Shown here piece after piece: positions 16,325 to 22,637 of a DNA stretch of 64,000 nt (the first letter of the stretch is position 1; every line of letters starts with the position of its first letter). Under the pieces are notes generated by a model. It searched no databases. It was given only the letters and a program-made list of their open reading frames with translations, and was not told the DNA's origin. Source of the stretch: Ravibacter sp964559125 (GTDB lineage: Bacteria; Bacteroidota; Bacteroidia; Cytophagales; Spirosomataceae); the NCBI GenBank assembly GCA_964559125.1, contig CAZLGW010000002.1, positions 186,001 through 250,000 of the forward strand. Direction: 5' to 3'. Position numbers and translations under genes: made by a program.

Positions 16325-17497
16325 TTACTCTGCAGAAGCTTCGACGGCCTGAACGAAATCTTCAACCAGATCGTCAGCGTCTTCAAGCCCGACAGAAACC
16401 CTTACCAACCCTTCCGTAATGCCGAGCGAAAGCTTGTCTTCAGGAGAAAGCTTGCCATGGGTGGTGGTATAGGGATTTGTGATGATCGTCCTGGTATCGC
16501 CCAGATTTGAAGTCAGGGTAACCAGGTTCAGCGCTTTCATAAAGCGGCTGATCCGTTCGAAACCTCCTTCCAGCTCTATGGTCAGGATACCTCCGCCCGC
16601 CTTCATCTGCTTTCTGGCAAGCTCATATTGCGGGTGGGAGGGAAGGAAGGGATAATTCACCTTGTTTACCAACGGGTGCGACTCCATGGCCTGCGCCAGT
16701 TTCAGCGCATTGTCCGAATGCCGCCCGATACGCAGGTCGAGAGTTTCGAGGCTTTTTGATAAAACCCATGCGTTGAACGGAGACAGTGCCGGACCGGTTT
16801 GCCTGGCAAAAAAGCGCGCCGGCTTGATCAGTTCCTTGCTGCCTACGAGGATCCCGCCTAAAACGCGCCCCTGGCCTTCCATAAACTTGGTGGCAGAATG
16901 CACGACAAGGTCGGCACCGAAATCGACCGGGGTCTGAAGCGCCGGTGTAGCAAAACAGTTGTCTACGTTAAATATAAGCCCGTGCTTTTTGCATAGCTTC
17001 CCGATCATCTCCATATCCACCAGCTCGAGGCCCGGGTTAGACGGCGTTTCGAGGTAGATCATTTTGGTGTTGGGCTGTATGGCAGCTTCCCATACTTCTT
17101 CGGGCGCCGTAGCATCTATATAAGTATAAGTGATCCCCCATTTGACCAGTATCTGGGTGATGATCTGGTGAGCGGAGCCGAAAAGAGCCCTACAGGACAC
17201 CAGATGGTCGCCTGCGCTCAGGTAAGAAGCAAAGCTTGCAAATACCGCAGCCATCCCGGTTGCCGTTGCCACCCCGTCCTCGTATCCTTCCATAATGCAT
17301 ACGCGGTCGATGAATTCCTGGACAGTCGGGTTGGAAAAACGGCTGTAGAGATTACCGTGTTCCGTTTCGTCAAACAACGCTTTTCCCTGCTCAGCCGATT
17401 CGAAGGTGAAGCTGCTGGTCAGGAATAACGGACTCGAATGTTCCCTGTACCCTGTTTTAGGGGTCTGCGTGCGAATAACTCTGGTTTGCTTTTTCAC
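16325..17497 (-). CDS. metZ: Trans-sulfuration PLP enzyme, O-succinylhomoserine sulfhydrylase-like
   Basis: A 390-residue Cys/Met-metabolism PLP enzyme. Features are 'YSRFSNPTVQEFIDRVCIMEG' near residue 50, 'ATGMAAVFASFASYLSAGDH' near 78, and the PLP lysine in 'VHSATKFMEGQGRVLGG' near 205. The C-terminal 'SNLGDTRTIITNPYTTTHGKLS' is typical of the MetZ/sulfhydrylase subgroup. As first gene of the sulfate-reduction operon it would use sulfide to make homocysteine. Cystathionine gamma-synthase or lyase activity cannot be excluded by sequence alone. Confidence 0.9.
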   Translation of the reverse strand: MKKQTRVIRTQTPKTGYREHSSPLFLTSSFTFESAEQGKALFDETEHGNLYSRFSNPTVQEFIDRVCIMEGYEDGVATATGMAAVFASFASYLSAGDHLVSCRALFGSAHQIITQILVKWGITYTYIDATAPEEVWEAAIQPNTKMIYLETPSNPGLELVDMEMIGKLCKKHGLIFNVDNCFATPALQTPVDFGADLVVHSATKFMEGQGRVLGGILVGSKELIKPARFFARQTGPALSPFNAWVLSKSLETLDLRIGRHSDNALKLAQAMESHPLVNKVNYPFLPSHPQYELARKQMKAGGGILTIELEGGFERISRFMKALNLVTLTSNLGDTRTIITNPYTTTHGKLSPEDKLSLGITEGLVRVSVGLEDADDLVEDFVQAVEASAE

Positions 17498-17534
17498 TCG
17501 GATAAAATTGTACTTCTGCCAGCTGAGGGAGCGG

Positions 17535-17579
17535 TCAGGCCACCCGGCTGATTGTCGCTTTGATCTTCCTCCGTTTCAT
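17535..17579 (-). CDS. Possible 14-codon leader ORF of the sulfur operon
   Basis: On the minus strand the operon leader contains ATG at 17579 followed by 14 codons (reading MKRRKIKATISRVA) and TGA at 17535-17537. An A-rich stretch (CTAAAAAGGGTC) precedes the ATG. The peptide is very basic with no Cys or extra Met, so it is not a simple Cys/Met-counting attenuator. A weak GC-rich hairpin overlaps its stop codon. It could instead be a chance ORF. Confidence 0.35.
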   Translation of the reverse strand: MKRRKIKATISRVA

Positions 17580-17589
17580 GACCCTTTTT

Positions 17590-17619
17590 AGTCTATTAAG
17601 TATACTAAAATAATAGACT
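17590..17619 (-). promoter_or_regulatory. Leader inverted repeat upstream of the sulfur operon
   Basis: Perfect 9-bp arms AGTCTATTA (17590-17598) and TAATAGACT (17611-17619) with a 12-nt centre that itself contains the palindrome AGTATACT. It lies just downstream of the predicted transcription start, so it may be a repressor operator or an RNA hairpin. No SAM-I or SAM-II riboswitch core was recognised in this leader. Confidence 0.6.
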
Positions 17620-17652
17620 TAAAGCGCTTCCGGAACTGGATGAATATTGGTG

Positions 17653-17683
17653 CAAAGGTATGGTTTAAATGCGATGTTTTCAA
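17653..17683 (-). promoter_or_regulatory. Bacteroidota promoter of the sulfur assimilation operon
   Basis: On the minus strand TTG (17683-17681), a 20-nt spacer and TACCTTTG (17660-17653) match the consensus. The start codon of metZ is about 150 nt downstream, leaving a long leader. The 17498-17894 gap therefore holds this promoter, the leader elements and the divergent thiolase promoter. Confidence 0.7.
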
Positions 17684-17831
17684 TGGTTTTAATAATAATG
17701 AGTATCAAACAGAAGTTTTTTTTCGCTTTTTCTACGGGATACGGGTCAGAGTGAAGAGATAGATCCGTATGAATACGGCAGAAAAAGCCCATTTTACCCG
17801 ATCAAAATACGACTGAGTTATCGCCGGAGCT

Positions 17832-17861
17832 TTGATATAAAGACGAGATTGGGTATGTTTG
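17832..17861 (+). promoter_or_regulatory. Bacteroidota promoter of the thiolase gene
   Basis: TTG (17832-17834), a 19-nt spacer and TATGTTTG (17854-17861) match the consensus, 33 nt before the thiolase start codon at 17895. Confidence 0.7.
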
Positions 17862-17894
17862 GATAATTGTACAAATTAAAGAAGTAATGATATT

Positions 17895-19085
17895 ATGAGA
17901 AAGGAGGTATTGATAGCCTCGGCGGTGCGGACGCCGATAGGTAGTTTCGGCGGTGCGCTGGCAGGTTTGTCTGCCACAGAACTGGGTAGTGCGGCATTAA
18001 ATGAAGCTGTGGCTGTGTCGGGTATTGATCAGGAATCTATAGATGAGGCTTTTTTCGGGAACGTGATCTCGGCCAACACCGGGCAGGCACCTGCAAGACA
18101 GGTAGTGAGAAGGGTAGGATTGCCGGAAAAGATCATCTGCACGACGGTAAACAAAGTCTGCGCATCGGGTTTGAAAGCGGTTTCCCTGGGTGCGCAGTCT
18201 ATCCTGCTCGGCGACGCCGGCGTCGTTATTGCCGGCGGGATGGAAAGTATGTCCAATGCCCCTTTTTATCTGCCCAAGGCGCGTTTTGGCTATGGATACG
18301 GTAACGGTCAGTTGGTGGACAGCCTCGTCCGAGATGGTCTGCAGGATGCCTACGACCAGTCGGCGATGGGAACCTGCGGCGATGCGACGGCGCTTGAATA
18401 CAGAATTTCCCGAAGGGAACAGGATGAATATGCCCTCAGGTCTTATGCCAGGGCAGCGGAGGCATGGGACAAAGGCTGGTTTGATGCTGAGACGGTCGGC
18501 ATCCGGGTGCCGCAGCGGAAGGGTGACCCGCTGTTAGTGGCCCGCGACGAAGAATATAAAAAGGTCAATGCAGAGAAGGTGCCCCTGCTGAAACCGGCAT
18601 TTTCGGAAGGAGGTACCGTTACGGCAGCAAATGCTTCCACAATTAATGACGGTGCGGCAGCGTTGATCCTGGTAAGCGGGGACCAGGCGAGGGACCAAGG
18701 GCTCCGGCCGATAGCCAGGATCGTAGCCTACGCCGACGCCGAGCAGGAACCTGCAAGGTTTACCACTACGCCCGTGCTGGCTACCCGCAAGCTGCTCGAC
18801 AAAGTGGGGATCGGTATCAACCAGGTAGACTATTTTGAAGTGAATGAAGCGTTTTCAGTAGTAGCCCTGGCTTATATTCGCCTCCTGGGTCTCGACGATA
18901 CCCGTGTGAATGCATGGGGAGGAGCAGTGTCGCTGGGACATCCGCTCGGGGCATCCGGGGCGAGGATCCTGACCACGCTTCTGAGCGTATTGCGACAGAA
19001 CGGCGGCCGTTACGGGGTTGCATCGATCTGTAATGGCGGAGGGGGGGCGACGGCGGTGTTGGTGGAGAATTTGGTGGGGGAATGA
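17895..19085 (+). CDS. Acetyl-CoA C-acetyltransferase (thiolase)
   Basis: A 396-residue thiolase that condenses two acetyl-CoA or cleaves 3-ketoacyl-CoA. The acyl-accepting Cys is in 'TTVNKVCASGLKAVSLG' near residue 88, the 'YFEVNEAFSVVAL' motif near 313, the catalytic His in 'GGAVSLGHPLGASGARI' near 344, and the second Cys in 'ASICNGGGGATAVL' near 380. The length and 'RTPIGSFGGAL' N-terminus fit biosynthetic or degradative class II thiolases. It has its own promoter and reads towards the unknown secreted protein 39 nt further on. Confidence 0.95.
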   Translation: MRKEVLIASAVRTPIGSFGGALAGLSATELGSAALNEAVAVSGIDQESIDEAFFGNVISANTGQAPARQVVRRVGLPEKIICTTVNKVCASGLKAVSLGAQSILLGDAGVVIAGGMESMSNAPFYLPKARFGYGYGNGQLVDSLVRDGLQDAYDQSAMGTCGDATALEYRISRREQDEYALRSYARAAEAWDKGWFDAETVGIRVPQRKGDPLLVARDEEYKKVNAEKVPLLKPAFSEGGTVTAANASTINDGAAALILVSGDQARDQGLRPIARIVAYADAEQEPARFTTTPVLATRKLLDKVGIGINQVDYFEVNEAFSVVALAYIRLLGLDDTRVNAWGGAVSLGHPLGASGARILTTLLSVLRQNGGRYGVASICNGGGGATAVLVENLVGE

Positions 19086-19124
19086 GGCAATGTGTGATTT
19101 GATAATGGGTTAAGCGATTATACT

Positions 19125-21071
19125 ATGAATATCCGGAGAATTGGAGTTGTATTTTTGTTGGTTTGGCTGTTTTGTTTTTCACCATTCCTGTATGCACAAT
19201 TTCAAAACCCGGGAGTTTACAGCAGGCAGGAAAACGGTTTTTTATATGAATGGATACCGAGTGAGCACGTCTCGGTAGAGATTCGTGACGGTAAAGTCAG
19301 GATCATAGCGCCGGAGACCAAATCTTCCTGGAACGGAAAGAGCGTCTGCAGGAGGTTTCTTTTTGGGGATATTTACGACAATCGCCTGCCGGAGCACGAG
19401 GAAAAGGCTTTGTTTTCCGAAGGAATGGCATTGCCTCCGGGTAACTACGGTTTCCGGATAGTGTATGCCGCAGCCAATGACTATGATCATCTGATCGCTA
19501 ACCTGTGGAACCTGATGGGAATGGGCAGCGGGACGGCAGACGACAATTCGGCCATGATGGAAACGCTTTACCTGTCGGTCACTGCAGGCGGATCGGTTGG
19601 GCCGGGGATCGGCGTTCCTGCCGATCTGCTGCGTGCCAGCTGGCTTCCGCACTACCAGCTGCTTCCCTACGACCTTGAGCTTCCGGCGGAAAAGGGATTC
19701 GGGATTACCCGTTATATTACCGGGATACCGAAGGAAGAACTGTTCAGGAAAGCCACGCACATCCAGTATGTCTACGGCTGGCTCGATAATATGGCTCCGG
19801 GCAGAAAATGGAAGAACCTCCGGGCTTACGACAATAAAGGGAGTTTTGCCCAGCCAGGTTGGGTCATTGCCAATACTGCCGTTGACAAGGACTTTATCAC
19901 AGTTGCCGAGCTTGCCGAAAACTACGGTAATATAGAAGGCGATTGCCCCCGTTGCTACGAGAAAGCCGAGGAGGTGTTCAGGGGATTGTATGGCCGGTAT
20001 CAGAAGGAGCTTGGGGTGAAGTCCCCTGAAGAAACGAGGTTATATGACGATTATTTCGGCGCATTGTACGGGTATGGCATGGAGATGTCCTTCAACGCAC
20101 CGGCGATACATCTGAAGAGAGCGTTATCGTCGGTGGATTTCGCCCGTAACAGGTATATAAACGGAGGGTGGGATCTGTCGGCTTATTTCGGTAAGGGAGC
20201 CTACCAATACCGCAATTACCGGCTGGGGGGCTACCTGGGAAATATGTTCAATACCCTCACAGAAGGCGGGTTGTATAACAATCTTTTTAACCTGGAGAAA
20301 GTAAATCTCGCAGTGCCCGACAGGAGACTCCTCAAAAACGGCTGGCAGACTGCCGAAGCGGTGGGGGTAGACAGGGTAACGGCCGCCGGCACTTTTCAGC
20401 GGTTAAAGCTGAACGGCGGGGATATCCTCGTACTCGGGCCTAACAGCTGGCCCCTGCATACGATGCTGGCAGAATCATTTTTTCACCTGTTGCTGGGCAA
20501 TGACTATATTTTGTGGAACAGCAATATACCGATGTCGACAGACCCGGCCCATTTCGAACAGAGCTGGTATGGCGGGCAGGATGACTGGAAGACAAAGTGG
20601 CAGCCAAACGGCAAAGCTGCTGTTACCTATAATCCAAACGACCGGGCGCATCCTAAGAAAGGAAAAGGCCGGGAAGGTTCGATTTTTCCGGAGATGCCGC
20701 TGCAGGGCGAGACCGGCGCATTTGTCGGGGCATGGCTATATAGCCGGATCAGTACGGCGAGCGACCGGGTAAGCCGTTCGGTCAGGTATTGTAATTTCTC
20801 AGTCAACGGGAAGGTATACGCGCCTTCAAAAGGAGATAAAGGCGACGGTTCGCTTTCGTCGCGTATCGGTCAGAATCCGGGCCAGGATTGGATCGTATCG
20901 GCGCATGAGCAGAAGACCCCGGTCTGCATCTGTACCGAAGGAGCAGGAGGGAAAGTTGTGATCTACCAGAATCCGCACGCCGGCCTGACCGGCAGACAGG
21001 CCCTGAAGACAGAAAATGGCCTGGAGACGGAAATAACAGGCAACAGGATGTATGTGTTTTATGTGGATTGA
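19125..21071 (+). CDS. Large secreted protein of unknown family
   Basis: A 648-residue exported protein with a clear signal peptide (basic start, hydrophobic residues 7-23, cut after LYAQ). I do not recognise the family. The mature protein is rich in Tyr, Trp and Gly, has one Cys pair (GDCPRCYEK near residue 273), long soluble stretches such as 'YGYGMEMSFNAPAIHLKRAL' and 'AYQYRNYRLGGYLGNMFNTL', and no T9SS C-terminal domain, lipobox or extra membrane segment. The end (VVIYQNPHAGLTGRQAL) is duplicated as a scrap at 28.66 kb, beyond the rhs gene. It may be co-transcribed with the thiolase. Confidence 0.8.
   Translation: MNIRRIGVVFLLVWLFCFSPFLYAQFQNPGVYSRQENGFLYEWIPSEHVSVEIRDGKVRIIAPETKSSWNGKSVCRRFLFGDIYDNRLPEHEEKALFSEGMALPPGNYGFRIVYAAANDYDHLIANLWNLMGMGSGTADDNSAMMETLYLSVTAGGSVGPGIGVPADLLRASWLPHYQLLPYDLELPAEKGFGITRYITGIPKEELFRKATHIQYVYGWLDNMAPGRKWKNLRAYDNKGSFAQPGWVIANTAVDKDFITVAELAENYGNIEGDCPRCYEKAEEVFRGLYGRYQKELGVKSPEETRLYDDYFGALYGYGMEMSFNAPAIHLKRALSSVDFARNRYINGGWDLSAYFGKGAYQYRNYRLGGYLGNMFNTLTEGGLYNNLFNLEKVNLAVPDRRLLKNGWQTAEAVGVDRVTAAGTFQRLKLNGGDILVLGPNSWPLHTMLAESFFHLLLGNDYILWNSNIPMSTDPAHFEQSWYGGQDDWKTKWQPNGKAAVTYNPNDRAHPKKGKGREGSIFPEMPLQGETGAFVGAWLYSRISTASDRVSRSVRYCNFSVNGKVYAPSKGDKGDGSLSSRIGQNPGQDWIVSAHEQKTPVCICTEGAGGKVVIYQNPHAGLTGRQALKTENGLETEITGNRMYVFYVD
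20960..21030 (+). repeat. Left copy of a ~70-bp direct repeat bracketing the rhs locus
   Basis: This stretch, the 3' coding end of the unknown secreted gene, recurs in the same orientation at 28664-28738. The two share runs such as ATCTACCAGAATCCGCAC and CCGGCCTGACC, with about 85% identity over roughly 70 nt by eye and a 2-nt insertion in the right copy. Confidence 0.8.
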
Positions 21072-21073
21072 AT

Positions 21074-21138
21074 AAGAAATGTTGGAAGTGATGTTGTTGT
21101 TGCTTGTACTGGGTTACCTGTCTGTGCCCGTTGGTAGA
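21074..21138 (-). pseudogene. rhs gene fragment
   Basis: Directly after the stop of the unknown secreted gene lies a scrap similar to 24439-24503 of the big rhs gene. Shared stretches are GAAATGTTGGAAGTGATG, GGTTACCTGTC and GCCCGTT-GTAG. On the minus strand it reads TNGHRQVTQYK, against TNGLGQVTEYK in the intact gene. It is frame-broken relative to the functional copy and is cut off by the intron remnant. Confidence 0.65.
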
Positions 21139-21139
21139 A

Positions 21140-21213
21140 GCGCCGTGTGACGGGAGACTGTCACGCACGGTGCTGTGAGAGGTTTGGGGTGAAATTCTCC
21201 TTACCTACTCGAC
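21140..21213 (+). mobile_element. Group II intron 3' remnant (domains V and VI)
   Basis: Positions 21140-21173 fold as a 34-nt domain V: lower helix GCGCCGTG/CACGGTGC, upper helix TGACGG/CTGTCA, a GAGA (GNRA) tetraloop and a 2-nt CG bulge on the 3' side. The catalytic triad would be CGC, as in IIC-type introns. The following GAGAGGTTTGGGG...TTACCTACTC pairs as a domain VI-like stem ending near CGAC. No reverse transcriptase ORF or 5' domains are present, so only the 3' end survives, abutting an rhs scrap. Confidence 0.65.
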
Positions 21214-21289
21214 TTTCTTTAACCGAACAACGGATTACAAGACTAAAAAATCTTTTAATAAATGAAAAAGCTTTGGAAGCCAGGGGGGA

Positions 21290-21688
21290 TTATTTTCTCA
21301 TTCCCGGAAACATTTGTTCTGCTCTTTCATTCCCTAATTCATCCAATCTCTTTTTTGTAGTTGGATAATTTTTGTCCTTAAAGAGTTCGGTAATGTTAGC
21401 AAGCTCTTTCTGCAAAAAAAATCTGTGTTCTTCAATAGTAGTAACATTATTGAGTTCTTTTTCATCGTACAAAAGAGCTTTTACTAATGCTAAGTCATAC
21501 CAACTCTCATTTAGTAGATTACTCCGTATGTCAACTGTTTCAAAAGACTTAGAACTACTAAATCTTAATTGAAAACTTCCATTGGTGAATACATCGTAGT
21601 AATCTCCAAAAAATACAGATGTATCTTCCTTGATTAGCTCAAATCCGTTTAGCTTTAGAAAGCTGTAAACTTTTTCGTTATTCTTCAT
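21290..21688 (-). CDS. Small AT-rich protein, candidate orphan immunity protein
   Basis: A 132-residue cytoplasmic, charged protein with no signal peptide. Sequence starts MKNNEKVYSFLKLNGFEL and ends 'KKRLDELGNERAEQMFPGMRK'. Its composition is much more AT-rich than the flanking chromosome. It follows a frame-broken toxin-tip remnant on the same strand by 6 nt, the arrangement expected of a toxin-immunity pair in an Rhs tip graveyard. The pattern of aromatic and acidic residues fits small immunity proteins, but I cannot name a family. Role is inferred from position. Confidence 0.6.
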   Translation of the reverse strand: MKNNEKVYSFLKLNGFELIKEDTSVFFGDYYDVFTNGSFQLRFSSSKSFETVDIRSNLLNESWYDLALVKALLYDEKELNNVTTIEEHRFFLQKELANITELFKDKNYPTTKKRLDELGNERAEQMFPGMRK

Positions 21689-21694
21689 AGCTTC

Positions 21695-21835
21695 CTATTT
21701 AACTAACCAAAGTCCGTCAGAACTTACTTTGTAGCCCTTATCAAATAAATAATTTAATTCTTTTTGGAAGAAACTGCCCGGTTTAACTTGTTTAAGTGGT
21801 GTCGCCAATCTTATGTTATTCCCTCGCAAAATCAT
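21695..21835 (-). pseudogene. Displaced toxin-tip tail (46 codons)
   Basis: A 46-codon frame (MILRGNNIRLATPLKQ... ending DGLWLVK) stops 6 nt before the orphan immunity candidate. Its upstream frame is closed by a stop two codons before the ATG, so it looks like the C-terminal tail of a former toxin cut off by a frameshift rather than an independent gene. Confidence 0.45.
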
Positions 21836-21995
21836 CTCCCCTTAGCGACTTCACTAGGGGAATAAAGAAGTTCGGCAGATTTTTATACCAGCGCCACGCA
21901 TGCATAAACTCATGTTTAAAAACCCAGTTTTGATCGTGGATTGCATAATCTTGTAATTTTAGGATAAAAAAAACCTGTCCAGGGTGGTCTAACGC
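21816..21995 (-). pseudogene. Displaced toxin-tip remnant with HExxH motif
   Basis: A 59-codon open stretch without a start, beginning after an in-frame stop near 21996. It reads ALDHPGQVFFILKLQDYAIHD and continues with NWVFKHEFMHAWRWYKNLPNFF, ending DDFARE-stop. HEFMH is a zinc-metallopeptidase-type HExxH, seen in some polymorphic-toxin C-termini. It has no Rhs core attached, so it is an orphan tip. The rest of the 21689-22167 gap is AT-rich with short broken frames only. Confidence 0.55.
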
Positions 21996-22167
21996 TTACA
22001 AGAGCATTCACCGATAACTGCGCCACCGTAAAGTGACGCCGCTGTTCTAGTTGTTCGATATATAAAAGAGCTTGACTTTTTCGTCATTTGTATTAATGAA
22101 AAGTATCTGTCGCTATATGATATACCAATTTAACTTACATCTGTGTCCTTTTACTTGTCATTAATAT

Positions 22168-22635
22168 TTATAATTGTAATTCAATTGAATCATTTAAATA
22201 TAGCTCAAGAAAATCAGAGAAATTATTTGATATTTTTTTATATTTCTCCCCGCAAAAAACATATATTTCATTAATATCTCTTTTTTCTTCGTAAAGTTTA
22301 ATCCCATATGCAAACAAATTAAAGCTGAAATTTGCAAATACAAATAAATTTTTAGTGTCATTTAAATTTACAAGAGGTTGGTAATTTGGTATCCCTTTCC
22401 AGTCTTGAAATTCTTCGAGTACTTTTTTTATTCTTTCAATAGAATAAAATTCATAAAGTTCAGTTGTGTATTCTCCCCCTGTTCCATTTAATATTTTGAA
22501 ATACTCTTTTAAATCATTTGGTACAATAATATTGTTTTTAATCTGAAAATTCAAAATGGATTCTATATCAACAGGTTGAAAAGTGATAATACTTTCTTTC
22601 ATCCATTTTTCTTTAATTTTTTGTAAATAAAGCAT
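22168..22635 (-). CDS. SMI1/KNR4 (SUKH) family immunity protein
   Basis: A 155-residue cytoplasmic protein starting 2 nt after the rhs stop codon. The SUKH pattern is visible: 'FQPVDIESILNFQIKNNIIVPND' near residue 20, 'LKEYFKILNGTGG' near 42, 'EFYSIERIKKVLEEF' near 63, and a C-terminal 'FSDFLELYLND'. SUKH proteins are the commonest immunity proteins of contact-dependent and Rhs toxins. The gene is strongly AT-rich, unlike the rhs body, consistent with acquisition together with the toxin tip. The start could also be the Met at residue 12. Confidence 0.8.
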   Translation of the reverse strand: MLYLQKIKEKWMKESIITFQPVDIESILNFQIKNNIIVPNDLKEYFKILNGTGGEYTTELYEFYSIERIKKVLEEFQDWKGIPNYQPLVNLNDTKNLFVFANFSFNLFAYGIKLYEEKRDINEIYVFCGEKYKKISNNFSDFLELYLNDSIELQL

Positions 22636-22637
22636 AA

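Noticed and set aside
17498..17660. SAM riboswitch upstream of metZ
   Set aside because: Looked for SAM-I and SAM-II cores; no convincing match, only the inverted repeat and short ORF.
20803..21168. 121-codon minus-strand ORF
   Set aside because: Mostly antisense to the secreted gene; its readable part (TNGHRQVTQYK) is the rhs scrap already listed.
21990..22167. Short frames between the tip remnant and the SUKH gene (e.g. ending KVKLFYISNN)
   Set aside because: Too short and closed by stops; probably further decay products but not supportable as genes.
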